A DNA stretch of 64,000 nt, from positions 74,172 through 138,171 of the forward strand of contig JACKOX010000007.1 of NCBI GenBank assembly GCA_024233975.1. The letters are read 5' to 3'. This document shows positions 37,159 to 46,254 of this stretch, in pieces. A program made the position numbers and the translations under genes. The stretch is from Rhodanobacteraceae bacterium (GTDB lineage Bacteria > Pseudomonadota > Gammaproteobacteria > Xanthomonadales > Xanthomonadaceae). The notes under the pieces are model-generated. The model ran no database searches. It was not told the origin of the DNA and saw nothing but the letters and a program-made list of their open reading frames with translations. Position 1 is the first letter of the stretch. The number at the start of each line of letters is the position of its first letter.

Positions 37159-37656
37159 ATGCCCTACACACCAATCCTTGCCACACTCGGTTACGTGATG
37201 TCGCCGGATGGCGCACGCGTGCTGATGATCCATCGCAACGCCCGCGCCAACGATCAGCACCTTGGCAAGTACAACGGCCTGGGTGGCAAGCTGGAGGCTG
37301 ACGAGGATGTCCTCGCCGGCCTGCGCCGTGAACTCCACGAGGAAGCCGGCATCGACGCCGTCGACTGCGTGCTTCGCGGCACCATCAGCTGGCCGGGATT
37401 CGGCAAGAACGGTGAGGACTGGTTCGGCTTCGTGTTCCGCATCGACCGCTTCGATGGCGAGGTGATGGAACGCAATCCGGAAGGCGAACTGGAGTGGATC
37501 GAGCGTGATCGCATCATGGAATTGCCCATGTGGGATGGCGACCGCCACTTCCTGCCGCTGGTGTTCGATGACGACCTGCGCCCGTTCCATGCATTGATGC
37601 CCTACCGCGACGGCCAACTGGTTTCCTGCCGCATCAGCGGTCGCGAACAAAACTGA
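37159..37656 (+). CDS. Nudix hydrolase, MutT/8-oxo-dGTP diphosphatase type
   Basis: 165 residues with a complete Nudix box: G-G-K-L-E-A-D-E-D then R-R-E-L-H-E-E-A-G-I, i.e. GX5EX7REUXEEXGU. The opening L-G-Y-V-M-S-P-D-G-A-R-V-L and later W-P-G-F-G-K-N-G-E-D-W match the 8-oxo-dGTP/oxidised nucleotide hydrolases related to human MTH1 more than dedicated RNA decappers. It probably sanitises oxidised nucleotides. It lies between two RNA helicase genes with short spacers, but the link may be only positional. Confidence 0.85.
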   Translation: MPYTPILATLGYVMSPDGARVLMIHRNARANDQHLGKYNGLGGKLEADEDVLAGLRRELHEEAGIDAVDCVLRGTISWPGFGKNGEDWFGFVFRIDRFDGEVMERNPEGELEWIERDRIMELPMWDGDRHFLPLVFDDDLRPFHALMPYRDGQLVSCRISGREQN

Positions 37657-37750
37657 CGGATGCGCCGGGGAGGCGAATCCGACCAACAATCCGAAACTAA
37701 TGGCCGCCACGCGCTATGCTCGGCACAGCGCAACGGTCGATGGAATCCTC

Positions 37751-39733
37751 ATGTCCGAACAGACCACCCCAGAGCAGAGCAACGCGGCCAACGACGCCGG
37801 CGACGACAACCGCATCCGTTTTCGCGATCTCGGCCTGCACCCGACGGTGCTCGAAGCCGTCCGCGCCGTCGGTTACGAATCGCCCTCGCCGATCCAGGCG
37901 GCAACCATTCCCGAGCTGCTGAAAGGCCGCGACCTGCTCGGCCAGGCGCAGACCGGCACCGGCAAGACCGCGGCCTTCGCGCTGCCAATCCTGTCGCGCA
38001 TCGACCCCTCGCAGCGCACGCCGCAGGCACTGGTGCTGGCGCCGACGCGTGAGCTGGCCATCCAGGTCGCCGAAGCGTTCCAGAAGTATTCGAAGGGCCT
38101 CGATGGTTTCCACGTGCTGCCGATCTACGGCGGCCAGGCCTACGGCCCGCAGCTGTCGGCGCTGAAGCGCGGCGTGCAGGTCGTGGTCGGTACGCCCGGC
38201 CGCGTCATCGATCACCTGACGCGCGGCTCGCTGGACCTGTCCGAACTGCGTTGCCTGGTGCTGGACGAAGCCGACGAAATGCTGCGCATGGGCTTCATTG
38301 ATGATGTCGAAGCCGTGCTGCAGAAGACGCCGGAAACGCGACAAGTCGCGCTGTTCTCCGCCACCATGCCGGCGCCGATCAAGCGCATCGCGCAGACCTA
38401 CCTGCGTGATCCTGCCGAAGTGCAGATCGCTTCCAAGACCACCACCGCCGCGCACATCCGCCAGCGCTACTGGTGGGTGAGCGGCATGCACAAGCTGGAT
38501 GCACTGACCCGCATCCTCGAAGCGGAAACGTTCGACGGCATGATCATCTTCGCGCGCACCAAGATGGGCACCGAGGAGCTGGCGCAGAAGCTGGAAGCGC
38601 GCGGTTTTGCCGCCGCCGCCATCAACGGTGACGTCGCGCAGGCGCAGCGCGAAGCAACCATCGGCCGATTGCGCGACGGCAAGATCGACATCCTGGTCGC
38701 CACCGACGTTGCCGCCCGCGGCCTCGACGTCGAGCGCATCAGCCATGTCGTCAACTACGACATTCCCTACGACACCGAGAGCTATGTGCACCGTATCGGT
38801 CGTACCGGTCGTGCCGGCCGCGAAGGCGACGCCATCCTGTTCGTCAGCCCGCGCGAGAAGGGCATGCTGCGCGCTATCGAACGCGCCACGCGGCAGCCGA
38901 TCACCGAAATGCAGCTGCCGAGCGTGGAAACCGTCAATGACGTGCGCATCTCGCGCTTCATGCAGAAGATCAGCGACACGCTGGCCAGCGCCGAACTGGC
39001 CGACTACCAGAAGCTGGTCGAGCGTTACCAGAACGAGCACAACGTGCCGGCGACAGAAATTGCCGCCGCGCTGGCGCGCCTGCTGCAGGGCGACACGCCG
39101 CTGCTGCTGGAGCCGCCACCCAAGCGCGAGTTCGCACCGCGTGAGCGCGACTCGCGCCATGACTCGCGCAATGATCGAGACGCACGCAAGAAGGATCGTC
39201 ATGAGCGATCTGAACGACCCGAGCGTGGCGAACGTCCGCCGCGTGCCCGCGATGACCGTCCGCTGCCCACCGATGCCGACATGGAAACCTACCGCGTCGA
39301 AGTCGGCCACCAGCAGCAGATCAAGCCCGGCAACCTGGTGGGCGCCATCGCCAACGAAATCGAACTGGACGCCCGCTACATCGGCCGCATCGACATCCGC
39401 GGCAGCTACAGCCTGATCGACCTGCCCAAGGGCATGCCACCGGAACTGTTCTCGCACCTGAAAAAGGTGCGCGTGGGCGGCGAGCAGCTGCGCATCCGTC
39501 ACTGGAGCGAGGAAGACGAAGCCAACGCGCCGCCCGAATCGCGCCCGAGCTTCAAGCCGCGCAAGCCGTTTCACAAGGAGGGCGCAGGCCGTCCGGACGA
39601 CAAGTTCCGGGGCAAGCCGCGCGGCAAGTTCGCTGGCGATCGCCCAGGTGGCGACCGCGGTCCGCGCAGCGGCCCGGGTGGCAAGCCGCACGGCAAGTTC
39701 AAGGGACCGGGCAAGCCGCGACGCGACGACTGA
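37751..39733 (+). CDS. deaD: DEAD-box ATP-dependent RNA helicase DeaD/CsdA
   Basis: 660 residues from the ATG at 37751. Full helicase core: A-Q-T-G-T-G-K-T, P-T-R-E-L-A, D-E-A-D-E, S-A-T-M, H-R-I-G-R-T-G-R. After an acidic/basic linker (about 470-515, Arg/Asp-rich) comes the DbpA/CsdA RNA-binding domain (Y-R-V-E-V-G-H-Q-Q-Q-I-K-P ... Y-I-G-R-I-D-I), followed by a Lys/Gly/Arg-rich tail. The two-part C-terminus is characteristic of DeaD, which acts in large-subunit assembly and cold adaptation. The HI0933 gene begins 12 bases later. Confidence 0.94.
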   Translation: MSEQTTPEQSNAANDAGDDNRIRFRDLGLHPTVLEAVRAVGYESPSPIQAATIPELLKGRDLLGQAQTGTGKTAAFALPILSRIDPSQRTPQALVLAPTRELAIQVAEAFQKYSKGLDGFHVLPIYGGQAYGPQLSALKRGVQVVVGTPGRVIDHLTRGSLDLSELRCLVLDEADEMLRMGFIDDVEAVLQKTPETRQVALFSATMPAPIKRIAQTYLRDPAEVQIASKTTTAAHIRQRYWWVSGMHKLDALTRILEAETFDGMIIFARTKMGTEELAQKLEARGFAAAAINGDVAQAQREATIGRLRDGKIDILVATDVAARGLDVERISHVVNYDIPYDTESYVHRIGRTGRAGREGDAILFVSPREKGMLRAIERATRQPITEMQLPSVETVNDVRISRFMQKISDTLASAELADYQKLVERYQNEHNVPATEIAAALARLLQGDTPLLLEPPPKREFAPRERDSRHDSRNDRDARKKDRHERSERPERGERPPRARDDRPLPTDADMETYRVEVGHQQQIKPGNLVGAIANEIELDARYIGRIDIRGSYSLIDLPKGMPPELFSHLKKVRVGGEQLRIRHWSEEDEANAPPESRPSFKPRKPFHKEGAGRPDDKFRGKPRGKFAGDRPGGDRGPRSGPGGKPHGKFKGPGKPRRDD

Positions 39734-39744
39734 CCGGTCGCCGC

Positions 39745-40923
39745 ATGCAGCAGCCCGACGTTGTCATCATCGGCGCCGGCGCCGCCGGCCTGATGTGCGC
39801 CATCACCGCCGGCCGTCGCGGCCGGCGCGTGCGGGTGATCGAGCACACCAATCGCCCGGGCAAGAAAATCCTCATGTCCGGCGGTGGTCGCTGCAACTTC
39901 ACCAACACCGGCACTACGCCGGCCAATTTCCTCTCGGCCAATCCGCACTTCTGCAAGTCGGCGCTGGCGCGCTTCACGGCCTGGCATTTCATCGAGCGCG
40001 TTGAGCAGCACGGCATCGCCTACCACGAGAAGGAGCTGGGGCAGCTGTTCTGCGATGTTTCCAGCAAGCTGATCGTGAAGATGCTGCTGGACGATGCGCA
40101 GGATGCCGGCGTTGAGGTCGTTACCGACTGCAGCGTCAACGAGCTGTCGCACAATGGTGATCGGTTCGCGCTACGAACCACGAAGGGCGCGGTGACGAGC
40201 GAATCGCTGGTGATCGCCAGCGGCGGCCTGTCGATTCCGCGCATGGGCGCCACCGGCTTCGGCTATCGCGTGGCCGAACAGTTCGGCCATCGCCTGTTGC
40301 CGACACGAGCAGGCCTGGTGCCGTTCACTACCAGCGGCAAGCATCTGGAACGCTGGAGCGAGCTGTCCGGGCTGTCACTGCCGGTCCAGGCCGACTGCAG
40401 CGGGGCGAGCTTCAGCAATGCCATGCTGTTCACCCACCGCGGCCTCAGCGGCCCGGCCATGCTGCAGGTTTCCAGCTACTGGCAGCCCGGTGATGACCTG
40501 CGGATCAACCTGCTGCCCGACACGGATGCGCAGGAGTGGATTACCTCGCAGCGACAGCAGCGACCGGATGCCGCCCTGCACAACGTGCTGGCCGATGTCC
40601 TGCCGCGTCGCTTCGCGCAGCGCATCTGCGACCTCGAATTCGGCGAGCGCCCGATGCGCCAGTACGACCCGCCGCAGCTGAAGCGCATCGCCGACTATCT
40701 GTCGCGCTGGCCCATCGTCGTCAGCGGCACCGAAGGCTATCGCACCGCCGAAGTCACGCTGGGCGGCGTCGACACCGACGAACTGTCCTCCACGACCATG
40801 GCCTCCAAACGTGTGCCCGGATTGCACTTCATCGGCGAGGTCGTCGACGTCACCGGCTGGCTCGGCGGCTACAACTTCCAGTGGGCCTGGGCCTCGGGCC
40901 ATGCGGCTGGTCAGGCCTGCTGA
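39745..40923 (+). CDS. HI0933/YhiN family flavoprotein
   Basis: 392-residue FAD protein. Dinucleotide-binding start V-V-I-I-G-A-G-A-A-G-L-M-C-A, then the family-specific K-K-I-L-M-S-G-G-G-R-C-N-F-T-N, and the C-terminal G-E-V-V-D-V-T-G-W-L-G-G-Y-N-F-Q-W-A. Members are NAD(P)/FAD oxidoreductases such as BaiN, but the substrate in most bacteria is unknown. Likely co-transcribed with deaD, as its start is 12 bases after that stop. Confidence 0.9.
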   Translation: MQQPDVVIIGAGAAGLMCAITAGRRGRRVRVIEHTNRPGKKILMSGGGRCNFTNTGTTPANFLSANPHFCKSALARFTAWHFIERVEQHGIAYHEKELGQLFCDVSSKLIVKMLLDDAQDAGVEVVTDCSVNELSHNGDRFALRTTKGAVTSESLVIASGGLSIPRMGATGFGYRVAEQFGHRLLPTRAGLVPFTTSGKHLERWSELSGLSLPVQADCSGASFSNAMLFTHRGLSGPAMLQVSSYWQPGDDLRINLLPDTDAQEWITSQRQQRPDAALHNVLADVLPRRFAQRICDLEFGERPMRQYDPPQLKRIADYLSRWPIVVSGTEGYRTAEVTLGGVDTDELSSTTMASKRVPGLHFIGEVVDVTGWLGGYNFQWAWASGHAAGQAC

Positions 40924-40929
40924 ACGCCG

Positions 40930-41484
40930 TCAGTCCCGCCAGAGCGCATCCCAACCAGCGCGTCCCAGCGCACGCAGCCGCTCGATGTTGCGTTCGTAGA
41001 TGGCATCGGGATCATCAATGCTCTCAATCACCCGGCTCAGGCTGTCTTCGCGAATCAGGTGCAGCGTCGGGTACGGCGAGCGATTACTGAAGTTCTCGAT
41101 GTCATCCGCTGCGGTATCCGCGAACTGGTACTGCGGATGGAAGCTGGCGACCTGGATCACACCATCCAGTTCCAGCCCCTCCACCACGGCATCGGCCACA
41201 TCGAGGAAATCGTTGTAGGCGAGGAAATCGCCCAGCACCTGCGGGTGGATCAGCAGCGTGGTTTCAACCTGTTCCGGATCGGCCTCCGCAAGGAAATTCA
41301 GTTCGCTGGCCAGGTCTTCGGCCAGAGCATCGATGTTCGTGGCCCCACTGACAACAAACCGCACCTGCCCGCGCACGTGCGGCGCACGTGCGAACGGACA
41401 CAGGTTGAGACCGATCACGGCGCGCTCAAGCCACTGCCGGGTGGCGGCGATCACTGCCGTCTCGTTGTCTGCCTCGCTGATCAT
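40930..41484 (-). CDS. DUF1415 family protein
   Basis: 184 residues starting MISEADNETAVIAATRQWLE. G-L-N-L-C-P-F-A (conserved Cys) near residue 30 and F-H-P-Q-Y-Q-F-A-D-T followed by N-R-S-P-Y-P-T-L-H-L identify DUF1415. No function is established for the family; the conserved Cys and His residues could be a metal or catalytic site. Convergent with the HI0933 gene (6-base gap) and divergent from the MAPEG gene. Confidence 0.88.
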   Translation of the reverse strand: MISEADNETAVIAATRQWLERAVIGLNLCPFARAPHVRGQVRFVVSGATNIDALAEDLASELNFLAEADPEQVETTLLIHPQVLGDFLAYNDFLDVADAVVEGLELDGVIQVASFHPQYQFADTAADDIENFSNRSPYPTLHLIREDSLSRVIESIDDPDAIYERNIERLRALGRAGWDALWRD

Positions 41485-41563
41485 CCTGCTTCCCCGGAAT
41501 GCGAGGTAACAGGATGCCATGCGCGACTGCTAGTCTGTCGCCTTTCCATCAAGGGATCTGCCC

Positions 41564-41956
41564 ATGTCCGCCTGGATTTCGCTCATCACCCTGCTTACCC
41601 TCGTGCTGATGTTCGCCACCGGCGTCATCGTCGGCGCGGCGCGCGGGAAGTACCAGATCAAGGCGCCGGCGGTCAGCGGCCATCCGATTTTCGAGCGCGC
41701 CTATCGCGTGCAGATGAACACGCTGGAACAGGTGCTGCTGTTCCTGCCGTCGCTGTGGCTGGCGCACGGCTATGGCTACACCAACGTTGCCGCGATCATT
41801 GGCGCGATCTGGCTGCTGGCGAGAACCGGCTACATCATCACCTACCTGCGCGATCCGGCGCAGCGCGGCCTGCCCTTCACCGTCAGCATCCTTTGCAGCG
41901 CCATCCTGATGGGCCTGGCCGGCTTCGGCATCATCATGCGACTGATCAGCGGCTGA
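41564..41956 (+). CDS. MAPEG family membrane protein
   Basis: 130 residues with four hydrophobic segments (start S-L-I-T-L-L-T-L-V-L-M-F). The loop F-E-R-A-Y-R-V-Q-M-N-T-L-E-Q is the family signature of membrane-associated eicosanoid/glutathione metabolism proteins. Bacterial members are glutathione transferases or peroxidases of the inner membrane. A TAGTCT box 28-33 bases upstream of the ATG may be its -10. First gene of a tight three-gene unit with the methyltransferase and srkA. Confidence 0.88.
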   Translation: MSAWISLITLLTLVLMFATGVIVGAARGKYQIKAPAVSGHPIFERAYRVQMNTLEQVLLFLPSLWLAHGYGYTNVAAIIGAIWLLARTGYIITYLRDPAQRGLPFTVSILCSAILMGLAGFGIIMRLISG

Positions 41957-41963
41957 TCCGGCG

Positions 41964-42563
41964 ATGCGCAAGCAATACGATCGCGCCTACTTCGACCGCT
42001 GGTATCGCGGCGCGGAAGCCGTGGGTGGCCAGCGCGCGGCGCTGCAGCGCAAGGTGGACATGGTGCTGGGCGTGGCCGAATACCATCTCGGCCATCCAAT
42101 TGCCTCGGTGCTGGACATCGGCTGCGGCGAGGGCGCCTGGCGTGCGCCACTGCTGACGCGGCGTCCGAAGCTGCATTATCTCGGCGTGGACAGCAGCGAC
42201 TACGCGGTCAGCCGCTACGGCCGCAGCCGCAATCTGTTCCCGCTGCGCTTTGGCGATCTCGAATGGCAGCGCTTCGAGCAGCCTTACGACGTGCTGGTCT
42301 GCTCGGATGTGCTGCACTACCTGCCGGCCGCGGAACTGAAGCGTGGCCTGTCCGGCTTCGCCGAACTCGGTCGTGGCTTTGCCTTCATCGAGCTGTTCTG
42401 CCGTGGCGATGCCTTCGAGGGCGACACCGACGGCTTCCAGTCACGGCCCGCCGGCTGGTATCGCAAGGTGTTTGCCGAGAACGGCTGGCGCGCCATCGGG
42501 TCGCAGTGCTACGTCCACGGCGATCTGGCGCGGGACATTCCTGCGCTGGATGCCATCGCCTGA
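41964..42563 (+). CDS. Class I SAM-dependent methyltransferase
   Basis: 199 residues. Motif I is V-L-D-I-G-C-G-E-G-A-W, followed by Y-L-G-V-D-S-S-D-Y-A (acidic SAM-ribose site) and the Y-D-V-L-V-C-S-D-V-L-H-Y-L motif of small-molecule methyltransferases. N-terminal Y-D-R-A-Y-F-D-R-W-Y-R is seen in a Lysobacterales-type subgroup. Substrate unknown. It starts seven bases after the MAPEG stop and ends three bases before srkA. Confidence 0.82.
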   Translation: MRKQYDRAYFDRWYRGAEAVGGQRAALQRKVDMVLGVAEYHLGHPIASVLDIGCGEGAWRAPLLTRRPKLHYLGVDSSDYAVSRYGRSRNLFPLRFGDLEWQRFEQPYDVLVCSDVLHYLPAAELKRGLSGFAELGRGFAFIELFCRGDAFEGDTDGFQSRPAGWYRKVFAENGWRAIGSQCYVHGDLARDIPALDAIA

Positions 42564-42566
42564 CGC

Positions 42567-43556
42567 ATGGCCGACAACGAAACACCCTTCGCCGGACTGG
42601 ATCCGGATCGCGTGCTGGATGCGCTGGAGGCCATGGGCCTCGACTGCGATGGCCGCGTGCTGGCGCTCAACAGCTACGAGAACCGCGTGTTCCGCGTTGG
42701 CATCCACGATGCCGATCCCGTCGTCGCCAAGTTCTATCGTCCCGGTCGTTGGAGTGACGACGCGATCCTGGAAGAACACGCCTTCGCCATGGAACTGGCC
42801 GAACGCGATGTTCCCGTGGTTCCGCCGCTCGGCATCAATGGGAAGACACTGCACCACCACGATGGCCAGCGCATCGCGCTGTTCCCGCTACGCGGCGGCC
42901 ACGCACCGGAGCTGGATGACCGCGACAGCCTCACGCTGCTCGGTCGCGTGCTCGGTCGACTGCACGCGGTTGGCGAGCAGCGTCGCTTCCGGCATCGACT
43001 GACGCTCGATATCGAAGGCTTTGGTCGTCGCTCGCTGCAAACCCTTCGGGACTGCGGGCAACTGCCGCACAACCTGCGCGACAACCTGCAGCGCATTGGC
43101 GAATCGTTGCTGAGCGCTGTCGAATCACGCTGGAGCGAGTCCGGCCAGCCGGCGATCATCCGCCTGCACGGCGACTGCCATCCCGGCAACATCCTGCGTC
43201 GTGACGAGCGCCTGCATTTCGTCGACCTCGACGACTGCTTGAATGGCCCGGCCATGCAGGATCTTTGGATGCTGCTTTCCGGCAGCCGCGACGACCAGAG
43301 TCGCCAGCTCGACTGGCTTCTGGAAGGCTATCGACAGTTCCACCACTTCAACGCCCGCGAACTGGCGCTGATCGAGCCGCTGCGTGCGCTGCGCCTGCTG
43401 CACTTCAACGCCTGGCTGGCACGACGCTGGCACGACCCGGCCTTCCCCGCCGCCTTCCCCTGGTTTGGCGAGAACCGCCATTGGGAATCGCTGATCGGGC
43501 AACTGCAGGAACAGTTGGGCGAACTGCACGAACCGCCGATCGAACTACCCTGGTGA
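42567..43556 (+). CDS. srkA: Stress response kinase A (SrkA/YihE)
   Basis: 329-residue aminoglycoside-phosphotransferase-fold protein kinase. Conserved S-Y-E-N-R-V-F near residue 35, catalytic loop H-G-D-C-H-P-G-N-I-L and metal-binding V-D-L-D-D-C are intact. In E. coli SrkA counteracts MazE-MazF-linked death and is activated in Cpx envelope stress. Length and order of motifs match YihE. It is the third gene of the MAPEG-methyltransferase-srkA unit; dsbA, its partner in enterics, is not adjacent. Confidence 0.92.
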   Translation: MADNETPFAGLDPDRVLDALEAMGLDCDGRVLALNSYENRVFRVGIHDADPVVAKFYRPGRWSDDAILEEHAFAMELAERDVPVVPPLGINGKTLHHHDGQRIALFPLRGGHAPELDDRDSLTLLGRVLGRLHAVGEQRRFRHRLTLDIEGFGRRSLQTLRDCGQLPHNLRDNLQRIGESLLSAVESRWSESGQPAIIRLHGDCHPGNILRRDERLHFVDLDDCLNGPAMQDLWMLLSGSRDDQSRQLDWLLEGYRQFHHFNARELALIEPLRALRLLHFNAWLARRWHDPAFPAAFPWFGENRHWESLIGQLQEQLGELHEPPIELPW

Positions 43557-43659
43557 CACCGGGCGCCGACTTGCCGTTTCCACGCCAATCACGCAGCCTG
43601 CCGCTTCAGCCAGTAACGCTTTCGCCTACATCACTCCTGCCAACGACTGAGGTCCGACC

Positions 43660-44625
43660 ATGCGCCGTCATCCGATTCGCCAGAGCCTGCTTGCCATCAT
43701 CATCGCCAGCCTCGTCAGCGGCAGCGCCTTCGCCGCGGACGAAGCAAAGCCCGACAAACCGGCCGCACCGACCATGGCCTCGGTGATGGACACCGCCAAG
43801 GACAGCGACTGGCGCGACCTTGATCCCGACAACACGCTGTACATGGACCTGCCCGGCGGGCGCGTGGTCATCGAACTGGCGCCGCAGTTCGCGCCGCTCG
43901 GCGTCGACAACATCCGCACGCTGGTCAAGGAAGGCTACTTCGACGGCCTCGCCATCATCCGCTCGCAGGACAACTACGTGGTGCAGTGGGGCGATCCGAA
44001 TGCCGACAACGCCGCCGACTCGGAGAACCCGCCGAAGTCGATCGGCAAGGCGAAGGAGAAAGTCGCCGGCGAATACTTCCGCAAGGCCGAAGGCCTGCCC
44101 TTCACCGCGCTGCCCGACCCGGACAGCTATGCCGCGCAGACCGGCTTTTCCGGCGGCTTCCCCGTGGGCCGTGATGGCGCCGACGGTCGCGCCTGGCTGA
44201 CCCACTGCTACGGCATGGTCGGCGTGGCCCGCGGCATGGAACCCGACAGCGGCAACGGTGCGCAGCTCTACGTCATCATCGGGCACGCGCCGCGACACCT
44301 CGATCGCAACGTCACGCTGGTCGGTGAAGTCTGGAGCGGCATGGAATTGCTCTCGACCATGCCACGCGGCAAGGGCCAGCTCGGCTTCTACGAGGACCCG
44401 TCACGCCGCACCAGCATCGCCTCGATCAAGCTGGCATCGGATGTCCCGGAAGACCAGCGCCAGCCCATCCAGATCATGAAAACCGACAGCGACACCTTCA
44501 AGCAGCTGATCCAGGCCCGCCGCCACCGCGCCGAGGACTGGTTCCTCGATCCGGCCGACCACCTCAGCGTCTGCAACATGATCATCCCGTCGCGGCTGAA
44601 GCCTGTGGAAACGCCAGCCGAATAA
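43660..44625 (+). CDS. Periplasmic cyclophilin-type peptidyl-prolyl isomerase
   Basis: 321 residues with a signal peptide (L-L-A-I-I-I-A-S-L-V-S-G-S-A-F-A-A). The cyclophilin core reads G-R-V-V-I-E-L-A-P-Q-F-A-P, then F-D-G-L-A-I-I-R and G-M-V-G-V-A-R-G. The C-terminal 30 residues (D-W-F-L-D-P-A-D-H-L-S-V-C-N) are outside the core and are repeated, with identical DNA, at the end of the S41 pseudogene downstream. Probably assists folding of exported proteins. Several usual active-site residues are changed (for example R-S-Q-D-N for the normal F-H-R pattern), so activity may be altered. Confidence 0.85.
   Translation: MRRHPIRQSLLAIIIASLVSGSAFAADEAKPDKPAAPTMASVMDTAKDSDWRDLDPDNTLYMDLPGGRVVIELAPQFAPLGVDNIRTLVKEGYFDGLAIIRSQDNYVVQWGDPNADNAADSENPPKSIGKAKEKVAGEYFRKAEGLPFTALPDPDSYAAQTGFSGGFPVGRDGADGRAWLTHCYGMVGVARGMEPDSGNGAQLYVIIGHAPRHLDRNVTLVGEVWSGMELLSTMPRGKGQLGFYEDPSRRTSIASIKLASDVPEDQRQPIQIMKTDSDTFKQLIQARRHRAEDWFLDPADHLSVCNMIIPSRLKPVETPAE
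44534..44595 (+). repeat. 62-bp exact repeat, copy 1 (cyclophilin 3' end)
   Basis: Identical to 46083-46144. It encodes the same D-W-F-L-D-P-A-D-H-L-S-V-C-N-M-I-I-P-S-R tail in both genes. Confidence 0.93.
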
Positions 44626-44684
44626 GCCGCGCATCGCCACAGATGCCGAGCGTCCAGAGGAACAAGTCCAAGGAATTCCCGCGC

Positions 44685-46165
44685 ATGAGGCCTTTCCTTT
44701 CAGTAACGCTGCTTTGCCTGTTGTCACTGCCCTGCCTCGCGGCGGAGCAGCACTTTGACTTCGAGAAAGCCAATGAGAACGGGCGACCCTTCGGCTGGAA
44801 AATCTCAGCTGATCGTTGCACGGCAAGACTGGACGGCATTCGGACTAGCGGGGAGAAGGGTCTGCACTTCGACTGCACCAACGATGGCGACGGCGCGACA
44901 GCCGCATATGCCGCGCGCACCGTTGTTACGGATCCTTCGCGCGCAGGCCGGGCGACCTTGAGCGGCGACCTGCGCTTTGAGGATGTCGCAGCCGGACATG
45001 CGGGCCTGTGGCTGCGCATCGACGGCGCAGACAGCATGTTGAAACTCAAGAACATGAGTGACAGAAAGCTCGGAGGCACCATCGACTGGGCAAGGTACAG
45101 CGTCACGGTGCGCTTCCCGAAAGAATCTCGGGGTATCACCTTTGGCGCGCTACTGAGCTCTGATGGCCAGCTCTGGACCGATAGCCTGACGCTGGACATC
45201 GCCTACGACGACGGTCCGCCCAAACTCAGAGAGGACCTTCGGAATTATCTCAATACAGCGCTTGATCTCATTGTCGAGAAGAGCATTTTCAGGCCAATTG
45301 ATGTCCAGGCATTCAGGCGAGAATCCACTGATTCCGCATTGGGTTCCGAATCTGTCGACGAGATCCATGCGTCCATAGTGAATGCCCTTCGGCGACTGGG
45401 TGATGGGCATTTCACATCCAATCATACGCTGCAATGTCTCACATGAGTCGAAGATTCAGGAGCAGACGTTCACGACATGACTACCAAGCTCACAACCGAT
45501 CACATCGCAATTGTGGAGGTGCCAGGGATTGTCAAGGCAATGACAAGGTCAGAACCCGATTTGTTGATCATGGCCATCAAGCCTTGTCGGAGCTGGACTC
45601 CATGGTTGTGTGCGGCTGGGTAGTCGACCTGAGGCATGACCATGGCGGCGACATGTGGCCCATGCTCGCCGCACTCGGGCCATTGCTCGGTAATCAGGTG
45701 GTGGGCGCGTTTGTCTGGCCCGATGGCAAGCGCATGGAATGGTGGTACCGCGATGGCGGAGCGGGAGAATTCAAGAAGCCGGCTGCTTCCTCGTCTTCTA
45801 CACCTCCCACAATAGTTGCGGGGAATGCGCCGTTGGCTGTCCTGATTGATGCCAACACGGCCAGTTCAGGCGAAATGACGGCAGTCGCCTTCAAGGGTCG
45901 CTCTCAGACCCGATTTTTCGGAAACCGAACAGCCGGACTTGCAACCCCGCTCGCACACTTCATGCTGCCGGATGGTGCAGCGCTGTTTCTGGCAACCTCG
46001 ACAGCTGAAGACCGCACCGGAAAACGCTACCCGGTCGCAGTCGAACCAGACGTGCAAATCGACTCAACTGATGTAGACGAAAAGGACTGGTTCCTCGATC
46101 CGGCCGACCACCTCAGCGTCTGCAACATGATCATCCCGTCGCGGGTAAAACCGGCGTCCGAATGA
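44685..46165 (+). pseudogene. S41 family peptidase, disrupted
   Basis: Remains of a secreted tail-specific-type protease. Signal peptide (MRPFLSVTLLCLLSLPCLAA) and the N-terminal domain up to L-R-R-L-G-D-G-H are in one frame that stops at 45444-45446. The same frame later spells T-T-D-H-I-A-I-V-E-V-P-G-I (45490-45530). From about 45570 the frame shifts to one encoding V-V-D-L-R-H-D-H-G-G-D, then T-A-S-S-G-E-M-T-A (catalytic Ser region) and F-G-N-R-T-A-G. At least one stop and one frameshift separate the parts, so no whole enzyme is made. The 3' end carries the 62-bp repeat shared with the cyclophilin. Sequencing error cannot be ruled out, but two lesions make decay likelier. Confidence 0.85.
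46083..46144 (+). repeat. 62-bp exact repeat, copy 2 (S41 pseudogene 3' end)
   Basis: Identical to 44534-44595, in frame with the S41 remnant. In both genes it is followed by a short unrelated Lys-Pro-containing ending. Confidence 0.93.
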
Positions 46166-46254
46166 CCACGTAGACTCGACAGCACAATTGGGAAGCCGAA
46201 TTACTGTCATTCACGACCGGATTCGGGCAATCTTCGCCGCTTGTCGGTTTCAAG

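Noticed and set aside
37697..39691. 664-codon minus-strand frame opposite deaD
   Set aside because: Antisense to the full length of a clear DEAD-box gene; composition follows the complement of deaD codons.
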